Below are positions 12,835 to 25,511 of a stretch of 64,000 nucleotides of DNA, piece after piece. Source of the DNA: Perognathus longimembris pacificus (lineage: Eukaryota; Chordata; Mammalia; Rodentia; Heteromyidae); assembly GCF_023159225.1 (NCBI RefSeq), contig NC_063161.1, positions 123,976,958 to 124,040,957 on the forward strand, written 5' to 3'. Within the stretch, counting starts at the first letter, position 1; each line of letters opens with the position of its first letter. The notes below the pieces were generated by a model. The model was not told the DNA's origin and made no database searches. It worked only from the letters and a program-made list of their open reading frames with translations. Position numbers and translations under genes: made by a program.

Positions 12835-12975
12835 CTTAAAAATAGTATAAATAAAGACCTCTAAGCTATTTGGGCCAGAGACTAACTCATCACTTTTGAC
12901 TCTGCGTCTCTCACGCCTGCGCCGAATCCAAGCTTCTTCTTGGTACCCCAGCCGCAGCAAGAAGTCCTTCACATC
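12835..12975 (+). mobile_element. Possible LTR end fragment
   Basis: TATAAATAAAG (combined TATA and poly(A) signal) at about 12847 precedes a CpG-containing block GACTCTGCGTCTCTCACGCC, reminiscent of the R-U5 part of a rodent LTR. The boundaries and family are uncertain. Confidence 0.3.
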
Positions 12976-13039
12976 TTTGGATATGTTAATTCTTAGATTT
13001 CTTTTTTTAGGCTATTAAAAATGGAGTTACTTTCATTAT

Positions 13040-14500
13040 GTCATTCTCAATTACCTTGCACCAGAATCAATTCAAAATGGATCAAATATAAGGCCAGCCA
13101 CCATTAAAATACTATAAGAATGAGTAGAGAAATTCTAGGGTCCTAGGCACTGATGGAATCTCTAAGTAAAGATAGAATCACAACAAATCAAAGAAAGACC
13201 CCATATAAATGTGACTACATCAGACTTCTGCATAGCAAAGGATACAGCTGACAAGATAAATAGAAAACCCGAAAACTGGGAGAAAATTTTCACCAGCATC
13301 GCACAAGGGTCTAATATCAAAATATACATAGACCTCAAAAATTAAATCCCTCCCAAATAAACCCTCAAAGAAACAAAACCACAATTCAAAATGGGCTTAG
13401 ACTTAAAGAGATATTTCTAAGAAGTAGTTAAAATGGCCAGTAGACACGTGCAGAAATCTTCAACATCTCTGGCCATAAAGAAATGCAAATCAAAACAACC
13501 ATGGGATTTCACCTCACTCCAGTTAGAATGGCCAATATTCAGAAAACTATGAGTAATAAAGTCTTGCAGAGATGTGACCAAAGGGAAATGTATTACCCTG
13601 TTGATGAAAATGCAAGCTTGTTCAATTACTCTGGAATGCAGCATGGCTTTTCCTTATAAAACAAAACAAAGAGCTACTTTGTGACCCAGCAATTCCACTC
13701 TTGGGCATTTACACCATGGAGCACACACACGCAAAAAAAGCCACACTAAAGCTACCAGCATAACCATGTTCAAGCCCAGAATCCCCTCAATGGATGAATG
13801 GATCAAAAAAATGTGGTTTATATACACAGTAGAATTCTACTCATTCATCCAAAGAATTATAGCATACCATGTATAAGTAAATGAAAATATTTGGAAAAAT
13901 TACATTAAATGAAGTAAGCCAAACCCATAGAAACATAGGTTGTGCATGGTTTCTCTTATTTGTGGCAGCTAGTATGAGCCTCTAAATCTACAAGTGAGCA
14001 TACTGGGTGGTTAGCAGGAGGGTGTAGGCAAACTAATTTCCTGAAGTGTAATAGACTCTACAAAGAGCACAAATAGTATAATTCTTTCAATAGATTACAT
14101 CAAGTTCAACAAAATAAGGAAATGGGTATATCTAAGAGGAGATGATGGGACCAAAGGGAGAGAAGTAGAATAAGTAAAGTGGAAAAGGGTAGAATGCAGG
14201 CAAAAATTCATTGTATATACCACAGAATTGAAAAATATAAGGGAAAGAGTGGGTTGAAGGAGATTAAGGTATTTAAGTGGTGACACAGATCAAGATGAAT
14301 GGTACACATAAACTGCTTTGTTAAACTGCAAAATCCAATACATAACCTACAAATAAGCTAAGTAAGGGAAGGGGTGGGTTATGAGGTGTGGGTGAGAACA
14401 TTGATCACCATGCACTGTATGTATAAACTACTTTGGTGAATGGCAATTCATTGGTACACTACTTAAAGATAGTAAAAAAAAATTTGAAAATAAAATTTAA
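13040..14500 (+). mobile_element. Old L1: ORF2 C-terminal remnant and 3' UTR
   Basis: Typical decayed L1 phrases run in order: ATTCAAAATGGATCAAATAT, ACATCAGACTTCTGCATAGC, GCAAATCAAAACAACCATGG, ATGGATGAATGGATCAAAAA. An older type of 3' UTR with ACAGATCAAGATGAATGGTA follows near 14287, with an A-rich end at ~14480. Many indels; no coding capacity. Confidence 0.85.
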
Positions 14501-17124
14501 GGCAAAAAAAATCTATAAAGTTATCCAGTCAGGAAGATCTGCCACTGTCTCCCGCACCTAGTGACACTGTAGCCCTACAAGGACTCCTTCATTTATCCTT
14601 CTGTTTTCAAAGGAGCTCTTAATTACTTCCATCTCTATCCAAGCTATAAATGCTTCATTATTGCCATTCTTTCATTAGAGTAAATCCTCCAACCTATTCA
14701 AGGACCTGACACTTCTCTGCTGATTTACAAGTGATTCAGTTGTATTAATCAAATGCACATCCTAGCTTTGGGAAACCTGAACTACCTGCTGGTAGCTGTT
14801 GATGAAGGATCCTCTTTCCTCCTCCCTGTGTCTCCTAGAAAACATTCAGGGACATGTCTAGTGTTTTCTTTGAGACAGGCTGCAACTTAAAAGAACTAGC
14901 AATGGTAGAAAATCTTGATGTTGAAAAAAGAAATTATTTTACACCACTGTCTTTGCAAGCTATAGTGGCCTTGGGGATGTGACCTATAAAGGACTTTCTG
15001 AAATTTTCCATTAGAAATTAGTTTTTCGTGGATTTCAAGCTTACTCTGCATATAAGAAAAGTATTCTCTTTAAAATATATTAAAATCACCTGGAAGATTT
15101 TAAGAGCTATTATATAAATATTTGTAAATCCTGCATCTATATATATTTTTTTCTCTGTGACTGAGGTATTCCACAAGCCATGTTACATAATAATAATAGA
15201 GGTTCATGTAATGTTTCTATTTCTGTTACAAGTTTTTGAACACTTGTGAAATACTAAATTACTGGAAAGATAAATTATGCTGGGCTTTCTCTTTTTATTC
15301 CTTTCATTTGTTGTATTGTTTCTGTATTCCTTGGCAGTACTGGATATTGAACTCAGGTCCTATCATTTTTAGGCAGGTGCTCTACCACTTAAGCCTGCTA
15401 TCCTTTTTACATTGGTTCTCTTTAAGGTGTGGTCTCATTTTATACTTGGTCCAACCTAAGATGTGATCCTCTGATGTATCCTTATACCATTAGGTTAAAC
15501 ATGTGCGTACCACTTCATTCAGCTATTGATTGAGACAGAAACTTATGAACTACTTTTTTTTATGATTGGACTGCCCTCAAAGCACAATTCCCCAATCTAC
15601 AACTACTACGTAACTGAGATTACATCCTAGAGCCATGACAGATATAATTATATAATATGTTAGTTCTGGTAAGATGTGTTGTCTTTGGTAGAAGTAGGCA
15701 TCGTTGACTCACTGGAACTAACAAAAGGTCTAATAACTCAGGTATATATTCATAATTAATATGTATGGACACTATAATACGTACATATCGTATACATGCC
15801 CTACTTAAATTCATTCTAATATATTATATTTTATAACGTTCACATAAATACCATCATAATCAACATGTCTATAATCAGTAAGCCCTTCTTTTCCATACAC
15901 TAACCATGATTCACTGTCTATTTGCACAAAATGATCAAAGACTGTCATAAGTGTACTTGATATTTAGTCTAACCAAGACAATATAACTTCATTCATATTA
16001 TTTATGCACAACTCAGCACAGTGATTTTTATTTTAAACATTTTGTATAGCTCTTGGTAGTCTTTCTGGGTTGAGAAGAGATTTTTGGCCTATAAACAAAA
16101 GCAATGCTGATTCTGTATTTCATTACCTAGTGCAATTGTATATGAGATGACTTCTGGAGTACTTGAAATTTTGAATTTAATTCGTAATAATTTGTCCCTT
16201 CCAATGAGTATGTAGTATCTTATTCTACATTTTAGTGTATTTGTTCCCCATATTTGTGATAACTTTACTTGTCTTGATGATGTCTGTACATTGCTCTCAT
16301 GTTTGTTGGTGTTTTGGGGGGAGTGAGGGTATTTTCAAGTTTTAGTCTTCCTTTGTGAAATCTTAAGCTTCTATTAATCTCATTTGCATACTAGTTTCTA
16401 CCTCAGTTTTTAAAATATATTCTGAGTAATCTCTTAAACATTTCCTCTAATCTACCTCTCTATCTTCTGAAATATTACATATATTATGTGGATTTTCTCA
16501 GTGTAGTTTGTTTGTTATTTGTGTAGGCCTTGAAAATACTTATCAAGAAAATCAATCTAATGTTGCAAATAAGCTACTGGCAGCAATGCTCCATGATTTC
16601 TGTGAGTTCTCAATTAGTTTTTCTTTTGATCATTGATTTCTCTCTGGACATGGTGACATATTATTTAAGTCTGAGTCTCAGTTTAGATTCTGTATTAGTC
16701 CAGATGTTGTGCCTCGAAAAATGTGGTTTCAGAGAAATTGTGAACAATTTGTTCTAGGGGCATATGTCTGAGTCAGGAGACATATCAGCATTAAATTATT
16801 TGTAATTGCTCACAAGTATCAGACTTTTCCAAGAATTTTCATGATTCAATTTTTCAATATTTTCATTTCCCTATTGTTGTTGTTTTCTTGCACACTGCCA
16901 TTGCATCTTGTATCTTACACATTCCTAGTCTTCTCTTGGGTAGAGAGTTTTGTGCTTCTTTAATTGTTGTATTGGACTCCTAAGATTGCTGTAAGAGTAT
17001 CAAAAAGCTTCTTCTACAAACAGCCTCCTTGGAGGCTGTTGGGGAGAAGTTGTTTCTTCCTTCCTGTTCCAGCTTCGAGAGCCTGTCTTCATTACTTGGA
17101 AAGTCCATGGTCCCTCTCTTCATC
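14501..17124. other. Mostly unassigned DNA
   Basis: Contains the SINE at 15335-15545 and a small perfect palindrome at 17019-17040. No gene seen. Confidence 0.5.
15335..15545 (-). mobile_element. Old SINE
   Basis: GATATTGAACTCAGGTCCTA and GCAGGTGCTCTACCACTTAA are a reversed ID/Geo-like head; the rest is diverged. Confidence 0.5.
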
Positions 17125-17893
17125 TTTTTTTTTCTTATTTATTGTCAAAGTGATGTACAGAGAGGTTACAGTTTCATATGTTAGGCCTTGGGTACATTCC
17201 TTGTACTGTTTGTTACCTCCTCCCTCATTCCCGCTTTGCCCCTCCCCCTTTTCCTGTCCCCCCATGAATTGTTCAGTTGGTTTACACCAAATGGTTTTTC
17301 AAGTATTACTTTTGTAGTCGTTTGTCTTTTTATCCTTTGCCTCTTGGTTTTGATATTCCCTTTCACTTTCCTAGTTCTAATACCAGTATATACAGTTTCC
17401 AGTGTACTCAGATAAGATACAGTGATAGTGCGGGTACAAACACAGGAAGGGGATACAAGAGGATCATCAACAATAGAAGCTATGGTTTCACTTGGCATGT
17501 TGAAAGTAATTACAACAGTGATATAACAGTGATTTCCATAACATGGAGTTCATTTCACTTAGCATCATCTTATGCATTCATAAGGGCATAGCTATTGGGC
17601 TCTTGTGATCCTCTGTTGTGACTAGCCTAAACCTGTGCTAATTATTCCCTATGAGGGAGACCAAAGAGTCCATGTTTCTTTGGGTCTGGCTCACTTCACT
17701 TAGTATAATTTTTTCCAAATCCTTCCATTTCCTTTCGGATGGGGCAATGTCATTCTTTCTGATAGAGGCATAAAATTCCATTGTGTATATGTACCACATT
17801 TTCCTGATCCATTCGTCTACTGAGGGGCATCTGGATTGGTTCCATATTTTAGCTATTACAAATTGTGCTGCAATGAACATTGTTGTGCTGGTG
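17125..17893 (-). mobile_element. L1 3' UTR fragment
   Basis: Reversed L1: TTATTGTCAAAGTGATGTAC at the tail, a C-rich tract (complement of the G-rich tract) at 17230-17263, and the body ending near AGCTATTACAAATTGTGCTG. A weak duplication TCTTCAT occurs at 17117-17123 and 17894-17900. Long reading frames here (on both strands) are chance frames in L1. Confidence 0.85.
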
Positions 17894-18244
17894 TCTTCAT
17901 TTTTAAAGTGAGCTGTGTGCCATTTTCAAGTTCTCCTTCTCTTTTCTGAAATCTAATGCTATCCTTACATCACACCCTTGGACTGTGATCTCCTTGCTCT
18001 TATACTAATCAGTGATTACAGTTGAAACAATTGGATAATTCTGGATAATCTCAAAATTTTACCCTAATCACATTTGCAAAGCCTTTTGACAGTAAAAGTA
18101 AAATTCACAGGATTCAGCTCTTAGAATGGAGACATCTTTGGGGCTAATTAATTTTACTATAATAAACATTGGTATAGATGTCTTAAATATTCATAATATT
18201 TTCTTCTATAGCATCTTATTTTGTCTTTTTTTGTTTGTTTGTTT

Positions 18245-18440
18245 ATTATGACAGAGTCTCAGGGTTACATAATTATCCTCTTGTCTCTGCCTCCTCCAAA
18301 GTAGAATTACAGATATGGGCTACTGTCCTCTAGGAATTTGTTTTATTTTGTTTTGCTTTTTGAGAGCAGGTCTCTTTGTGTAGCTAAAGCTGACTTTGAA
18401 TTTGAATTTCATTGTGTTGGGATTATAACTACAAGCTACC
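18245..18440 (-). mobile_element. Reversed B1-like SINEs
   Basis: TCTGCCTCCTCCAAAGTAGA with ATTACAGATATGGGCTACTG, then a second half, AGCTGACTTTGAATTTGAAT, with GGGATTATAACTACAAGCTA. Confidence 0.5.
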
Positions 18441-18526
18441 ATTTCTCTCTCTCTCTCTCCTCTCTCTCTGTCTCTGTCTCTGTCTCTCCCTCTGTCTCTC
18501 TCTCTCTCTTTCCCTCTCTCTCTCCC
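18441..18526. repeat. (TC)n / (TCTG)n microsatellite
   Basis: Pyrimidine-only run of TC and TCTG units with a few CCC breaks; the frames across it are spurious. Confidence 0.9.
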
Positions 18527-18689
18527 CTAGAATTGTTTTAAGACATTGGAAAAATTATGTGATTCAATTTTTCTATAAATCAAAATATCCCTTTATATAA
18601 CTCCTTAATAATAACAAAATTGTTTTTCAAAGAATTAGATCTCAAAATACTATAGGAATGTTTCCATTTTCATATTTCACCTCTTTGCA

Positions 18690-18862
18690 CATCGAAACAG
18701 CTGTCTCCTGCTATTACCAAATAATCAGATGCTTGAGAGTGTCTGATAACTCTTACCAATAACCTACTAAGAAAACAGAAGAGGAGTAGGTTATGATGTG
18801 GAGCTAGAGCTTCTATAATTAGAGGATAAGTCCTTTAATCTTGTGAGGTTTTACTCTTATTC
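18690..18862. repeat. Local duplicate, copy A
   Basis: Shares CTATTACCAAATAA, CTAAGAAAACRGARGAGGA and GCTAGARCTTCTATAATT with 20040-20220 (roughly three quarters identical by eye). Same orientation. Confidence 0.7.
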
Positions 18863-19179
18863 TAAAATCTTAGCTACTTGGTTATAGACTCGCTTATATA
18901 TAACAGTATATAGTTGATAAGACGTGCTGTCCTATACTTCCTTCATGAAATGGAGGAAGCATCTCTTTAGTTTGAAGCAGATGATGTGCTATAGTCACAA
19001 CCAAGATATATCATAGTTTGTGCACACAAAAATTCTAATAAAACCTCTCTCCATGTAGTTCAGCCAGCTCCCCTTCCAAAGTATAGTAGAATCTGTTAAT
19101 ATCTTTCAATGTCCACTATAATTTCCCTCGTTCATATACTACATCTTCATCTTCAGTGTACCTGCAACAGGTCTTTCAT

Positions 19180-19640
19180 CTTTTTCCCTATATTTCTCTG
19201 CTCTCATCTCTAGGCTGGACCATCACCAAGTTGTCAGGGTTTTCCATGAACTGTTCTTTATTTTTTCATCAAACTTTACATTTTCCCACTCACATACTTG
19301 TGTGTGTCACATGTCACAGTGACTACCTGTCAACTCTCTACACAATGAACTCCTACCCTCAGAAACAACATTTACCATTGCTTTTTTTTCTATCTAAAAT
19401 TCTATTTTCCAAAAAAATCTAAGCTTAAGAAACACCTCTTTATAGTGAATTTTTCTGACTACCCTTTCTAATTTAGTGTCTCTCTACTATAATTTGTGAT
19501 TACTTTGTATATTTCCCAATTCCTTCATAAAATATTAATTTCATTATTTCTAGATTTTTTCCTTTTATCACTGTATCTGCATCATATAGCATAGTTTCCA
19601 GTATATCATAAGCAATCCATCTATATTTAGAAATAATAAA
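19180..19640 (+). mobile_element. Possible L2 remnant
   Basis: A GAATTTTTCTGACTACCCTT phrase at about 19447 resembles the L2 'ccttccctgaccaccc' region, followed by ATCATATAGCATAGTTTCC. Weak. Confidence 0.35.
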
Positions 19641-20039
19641 GAAAGAAATAATAGAAAGAGGTCACAACTATCTTGCTTCTCTCATGCCCTGATTTTTATT
19701 TTCATTCTAAATTCCCAAATTTTACAGATGCAAAGCAGTGTCGGAGAATGATAAAGGCAAAATATGAAACAAAAAAGAATGTCCCACAAAGCAGCAAAAA
19801 AAACCAAAAAGTAATTTCCAAATACTTTGCCTGCTAGTTATAACATTGCAATGAGAGAAAACTCCTATGCAAATTCAGTCATGCAAGCCCCATTTAGCAC
19901 AGGAAAATGTGTAGAAATTGATTGAGTGAGCAGCTGGTGATATTGTAGTCAGGCTCTCTGGAAGTTAATTGGGAAGCGTTGTGAAAAATCCTGACATTGT
20001 ACATGTAGCTCTACTGACTTCCATTGTGCCCGAGACACT

Positions 20040-20220
20040 CATCACACACAGTTGCTCTCCACTATTACCAAATAACTGGATGCCTCAGAGTCTCTGATGA
20101 CTCTCATCAATAGCCTGCTAAGAAAACGGAGGAGGAGGAAGTGATGAGCCGAAGCTAGAACTTCTATAATTGGAATGAAAAAGCCCATAATCTTCTGGGC
20201 TTTCACTCCTGCCATTAATT
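20040..20220. repeat. Local duplicate, copy B
   Basis: Partner of 18690-18862, 1.35 kb downstream in the same orientation. A minus-strand frame of 61 codons across it (20042-20227) has no recognised homologue. Confidence 0.7.
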
Positions 20221-20995
20221 TTTTCACCTACAGACAAAGGCAAATTCTTTCTTTCAGGGCCTCTTTTTTATAATAATCTCATGGGGAAAAATAAGACATG
20301 AAATTAACTTGTTTTGCTTTCGGGTGTTTTTATTTATGTGTCATTATCAAATAAGGTTGTTATGAAACAAACATAATATTTTTTTCATCTTAACACACCC
20401 AGTGGCCATTTATTACTTCCTACAATTGAGCTTAACAGTGTTGTTTTTCCAAAGTGGACTTGCTCTCTTGTCTGATAGGCTGACAGTTTGAACCTTGGTA
20501 CTAGAGTAGTTTTACCTGAAGTAGTATGACTGGGCACTTCTTACACCTTCAAGTCTATTTCATCCTGGCATTGAGCTCTGCGCCAGAGATGCAGCGACCC
20601 ATAAAACTCTTTGGCCTTGAAGAGTTTAGGGACAAAAAAAATGTCAATCGATAAATAAACAAATACTATTTGTAAATGCCTTGGGCAAAAAGAGAAAACT
20701 TTGTGGCATATAGGAGAGACAGCAGCAAGGAAATAATCCTAGGTAGAGTGAGAAGGAGGAATCAGGAGTGGCTGTGTTAAGATGTTTTTTAATACAAATC
20801 CTAAAACGTGAGAAACATTTGCTGGGTCTCTAAGCTAGGAAATAGGATTGTAAGCAGAAAGGGCAGTGGAGCAAAAGCACTGGTGTTTGAAATATGCAAT
20901 ATTTTACTGGAGCAGAAAAGTGTTTGGTATGATTTGTCTATGTGGTTGAGGAACTATGAATTCAAAACTGAGTCTGAATTTATTTTATACATCAA

Positions 20996-21062
20996 AATGA
21001 TGATGATGATAATGACAATGATGATGATGATGGTGTTGGTGGTGGTGGTGGTGGTGGTGATA
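20996..21062. repeat. (GAT)n to (GGT)n trinucleotide repeat
   Basis: Imperfect GAT units at 20998-21033 shift to pure GGT units. The Met/Val run it would encode is not a gene. Confidence 0.9.
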
Positions 21063-21444
21063 AATTGCCACCAGAGCTTTCTGTGCTTTCACTATGAGCT
21101 ACAGGTACCACCCTAAATGTTTGTTGTTGTTTTGGCCTTTATGATACAAGTATATTGCTATTTCCATCTGCAAGCATGACTACTAAGTAGCAAAAGATAT
21201 GGTAAGTGAATTAAATATAAGTAAGTAAAATATGATTTATTCCTGTATTGGCTAGTTTAAATTCATAATCCCTAAGTTTATTTTGCCTCTATGAGAAAGA
21301 AAATCATCAGATTTGAATTTTATAAGTGCATCTATTTATAGCACTGAAAGATTATAAGAGATTGGAGCAGAACCATTTAGTCAGCTATGAAAATATTCCT
21401 GGTTGGGAATAATGAACATTTGAAGTTAACCATTAGCAGTGCGG

Positions 21445-21600
21445 ACTGAAAAAAAAAAAAGAAAGAAAGGCGGGGGAACCTAATTTCTGTTTAGGGTACA
21501 TGTGGATATCAGTCAAGATGTATAGCACCTAGGAACTGATTTGTTGAATGGTAACCCTTTTATACAACTACTTAAAAATAAAAATATAATTTAAAAAACA
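21445..21600 (+). mobile_element. L1 3' end, older type
   Basis: TCAGTCAAGATGTATAGCAC and GAATGGTAACCCTTTTATAC followed by an A-rich end, as at 2500. Confidence 0.5.
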
Positions 21601-23339
21601 GAGTATGTGGTAGCATATTGTGCTTCATGAGGGAAGGTCCTAAAATAAATTCAACAACTGATTCAATAGAAGTTGCTGATAAGGGAACTTATACAGAATT
21701 CAATCACTTTTCAGTCAGAGAGACTACCTGAATATAGCTCTTAGCTCTTCAACCTGGCTAACCTGCCTAAAGAGCAACACTTTCTTCATAGTGTAACAGA
21801 GTAACATCTCCCTCAGCAAGATGTTGTGAATAATAAAGTGTTTGGCAACATACTTAGTATAAAATTAAGCTCAATAAAAGAAGCTATGCAGCAGAAATTT
21901 GAGAAAAGTGGTGAGTAAAGTCTGTACATGTACAGTATGAAGCTCACCTGGATCAATAGGTCTCTAGGGTGCAGGAGAAAGATCTATGATGAAAAGATAG
22001 ATTTGGAAGTCATTGGCATACAGGTAATTCTTGGAATCCTGAGTAGTTTGGGGAAAAAAAGAAAAACAATAGGAAGTTGGTATTTAAATGAAGCTATGAC
22101 TGACATTAGACACCAATAATTGGTGAATAAAGATTTGAACAAAAATGTTTTGATGCGTCTAAATTACTAGACACCATGAAATGCTACAAAGGTTAAGTAA
22201 GATGTGAATAGTTAACCTACATAAAAGAAGACCTGATACTTTTCCATCTATTTCACTAGTCTCAGTAAAGGGGACTGTTCTTCCCCCATGGGGTCAGGTG
22301 CTAGGCAATACTCTTAATTATTCTTCTTTCTAATTGACTTCTTTCTTTAATTCTGCAGTGATCACGCCTTTGAACATTAAATTAATTATTTTCTTTATTT
22401 AATAACCTATACTGCTAATTCCTAGACAATGAAATACATAAATTTTCCATCCTATTTACCAAATACATAATATTAAATAAAGTTGAAAACTTCATGATGA
22501 ACCCCCAACTTAGCTGTTTGCTTGCTATGCTTCATGGCCTATAATAGAGTGTTGAACTAATAAAAAACATACAGGAAATACTTGCTGAATTTAAATAAGC
22601 CAATTTATCTTATCATGATGAGAAATAGTCTTTGTAGCCTAGTTAATTTGAGCCATACAGTATTTTGTGAGTTTTACCATAATGCTAAACATTTCTAGAA
22701 GGAAATACAGACTTTGACAGATTCAGCATGCTTCTTAAACATCTTAATTAATTGCTGTGTTTCTGTTTCCATTATACTGAGGATATTTTCTGTCATTCAA
22801 TACATCCTGATACAACTGATTTATATTTGTTTATATATTTCTTTCCCCTACAGAATATTGTTTCCACTTTATAATAACTTCAGTGTAGTTTTCCCTCTTG
22901 ATTCTGTCTTCAGATAACTGAAAGATATATGTAAATCTTATTACCTGCATTGACCTATTTTGAAATATGTTTTCTTCACTTTGATGTTATATACTTTATC
23001 AATTTATTATAAGGAAACAAATTATTTGCAGAAGAGGCAAGTACATCAAAATATATCAGTTTTAAGTCCAAGAGATTTATTTTTCATGGATCAAGACTGA
23101 GACACATGATTGATGGAAGATAATTTTGTGACAGCTCCTTGATAGTTCTGTGGGCAGATAGGCAGTGATCTCATAATTAGTGGAGGGTGCTCAAGGATAT
23201 CTAAAACGGATAAAGAAAGGACTTCGTTAATGACCAAGAATACTATTAGAATAAAACTAGCACACTATGCTTTGGTGGTGGGAACACGGTGGCATATGAA
23301 AGGATGGAGGGAGAGTGAGCAAAAATAGTTTGTACAGTT

Positions 23340-23508
23340 CTGTATGTTATATAAAAATTGAATGATAGAACCTGAAGGTAGGGATGGGAGGGAGAATAAT
23401 GGGGGAGAATAAAAAGAAGGAGTGACATAGATCAAGATTCAGTGATCTAATCACCTGATCTAATGGACTGTACCTTCATTGTACAACTAATAAAAATTTA
23501 AAATTCTG
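23340..23508 (+). mobile_element. L1 3' end, older type
   Basis: G-rich stretch (GGTAGGGATGGGAGGGAG), ACATAGATCAAGATTCAGTG, then CATTGTACAACTAATAAAAA. Confidence 0.5.
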
Positions 23509-23690
23509 GTCTGAAAATATTTGTAATAACCACTCCAACTCAGTCTGCAGGGAGCACTAAGACATCCTGAGAAGAAGAGAAGTATGTGATAAAAACTTGT
23601 TACAAGTGTCACTACCTAATAAAGAAGCTGAATGACACAATAGAAACCCATGATGTGCAAGTTAGAAAAAGGAGTGAAGAAAAAAAAACC

Positions 23691-23705
23691 GGGGGGGGGG
23701 AGGGG
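23691..23705. repeat. Oligo(G) run
   Basis: Ten G followed by AGGGG in otherwise AT-rich DNA, preceded by an A run. Confidence 0.8.
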
Positions 23706-24063
23706 AATGAAGACTTGAAGTAGGAATGAGACAGTGCAGCAATCTATCCAAATAGATTTCTCTCTTTCTCTCTGGGAGACGGACTAAGAGGCCTGTTTAG
23801 GAATTGTCTCTAAAGTTTTGTCATTTAAAAGAGGAGTACTAACTCAGCAGAATAAGGGAAAGACCATTAAAACGAGTTTGTGTAGAAAGCAAAAACAGTT
23901 AAAGCCTATAGGAGCATTATGAGGATATATAGCAAACCTCTTAGTCCTTAATTTGCATATAATCATTATCCCAGAGCAACCCAGCATTTCTACTTTCCTA
24001 TGAAAATGTTCTAGTAATGGTCACTAATGGCCTGTTATCATCAAGTTTAATGGATTTTTTCAG

Positions 24064-24180
24064 TCTTTTATGCAGTTTATTCAACAGATGTTTATGCAAT
24101 GCTTGCTAAATTCCAGGAAGTATTCTAGGCACCTGTTACATAAACAGTATTTCAGTAGAGAGGTTAGGGAGACAGATAAT
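24064..24180 (-). mobile_element. L2-like 3' end
   Basis: Plus strand TTTATTCAACAGATGTTTAT then GGAAGTATTCTAGGCACCTG is the reverse of the L2/MIR ending. Confidence 0.6.
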
Positions 24181-24406
24181 TGAAATTGTTTTGCATTACT
24201 TATTTTCAGTTAGTGGACTTGAGATTCCTAAGTTTCTATAATAAGTATGGATGAGGCTTTTATTTATTTAGTTTTATAGGAGACCTAAAGTTAATTACTT
24301 CTAGCACAAACCACATTCACCCCTCTTTATAGAATTCCCAAGTGATATAAATGAGACATGAATAACTATAAATGGAGAATAAGAAACAACTAACCCCTTT
24401 CTTTTC

Positions 24407-25497
24407 TTTTCTTTTTTAACATTTTCCAGGGAATATTTAATAATAAACAAGTTAGGTAACATATGTTTATCTAATAGTAATTTTATACCACTGCGAATCA
24501 AAACAAAATATCCTGCTCCTTGGACCTGCTTTATGTGTATGTATTCAGTACAATTTTTAAAATACTGTAACTACAATTTCACAATGTCATAATTTGAATG
24601 GGTGTCAAGTATCCATTTTTCAGATTCCTTTGAAAATTATATGAAGCTTGGAAAAATGTTCCATATCTATCTTCATCAGCATCATCCTGTAGTCAAGATT
24701 CCGCTATCAGAGGCTTCGATTCAACCTTTTAGAGAGGACATTCCAGCTCGCATGATCTCCTCAACTAGTAGAATGTTGGTGGCAATCACAGTGCAGGAGT
24801 GAGGAAGCTGTTTCTTCACACAATAGTTAACCCATATGCCTGCCTCTGCTGCTACCAGTGGTTCACCTGTGTTCAAGTCCACACCTACGAGTTGACCTGA
24901 ATCTGAATGTTCTGCTTGAATTTTAACTAATGTTTCCTAAAGGTCAAAACCAGAGTTCTGAGCAAGAACCTTGGGAATAATGAGCAATGCATCCGCAAAT
25001 GCTTGGACTCCAAGCTGGACCCTGCCTTTTACGCTTAGCTTGTATTTCATCAGGGCCTCGGCCATTGCCACTTCCACTGTACCAGTACCCGGGACCACAC
25101 AGCCATTATCAATAGCATTTTTGATGTCCCTCAAGCCATTTCTTATTGCATCTTTGATTTGAGTGACTGTGTGCTTATTTGGTCCTTTGACCAATAATGT
25201 GACAGAACGGGGATTGTTACATTTCTCAATAAAGGTGAACTTCTCTTCTCCCAATGTATACTCATAGACAAGTCCTGCATGTCCCAAACAGTCAAGATTT
25301 AGGTCATCAAAAGAACTTAGAGCTACCCCACCACAAGCAAGAGTTAGTCTCTCCATATTTCTTCTTTTAGCTCGGCGCAGAGCAACTATGCCTTCTTTTG
25401 CAAAAGCATCTAAGGAAGCATCTAAGCATCTAAGGCGCCATAGCTGCCACCGGGGAGGAACAGGCCGAGAGCAGCGCTCACGGGTCGCAGCCCAGCC
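24407..25497 (-). pseudogene. CCT6A: Processed pseudogene of CCT6A (TCP-1 zeta subunit), internally deleted
   Basis: A retrocopy of the cytosolic chaperonin subunit CCT6A (CCT-zeta). The minus strand starts with a GC-rich 5' UTR and ATGGCG (ATG at 25439-25441). It then jumps directly to the segment coding [19 protein letters not shown], so roughly the first 280 codons are missing. From there 139 residues are open (ATG at 25354-25356 to a TAG at 24937-24939 where the family has Gln). The same frame continues to the normal C-terminus [10 protein letters not shown] and TGA at 24721-24723. A 3' UTR and an A-rich tail (24407-24416 on the plus strand as T/C) follow. Target-site duplications ACCCCTTTCTTTTC (24393-24406) and ACCCCTTTATTTTC (25498-25511) flank it. 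No introns, a TAG immediately after the junction and a nonsense codon: not functional as a chaperonin. The family and the retroposed structure are both clear. Confidence 0.93.
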
Positions 25498-25511
25498 ACC
25501 CCTTTATTTTC

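Larger units (their letters stand above)
20221..24063. other. Mostly unassigned DNA
   Basis: Holds the trinucleotide repeat at 21.0 kb, two old L1 ends (21.45 and 23.34 kb) and a G run. Between 21600 and 23340 I see nothing. Confidence 0.5.

Noticed and set aside
17181..17591. Several 75-105 codon frames on both strands
   Set aside because: They lie within the reversed L1 3' UTR; equivalents appear at the other L1 copies (11.8-12.1 and 32.7 kb).
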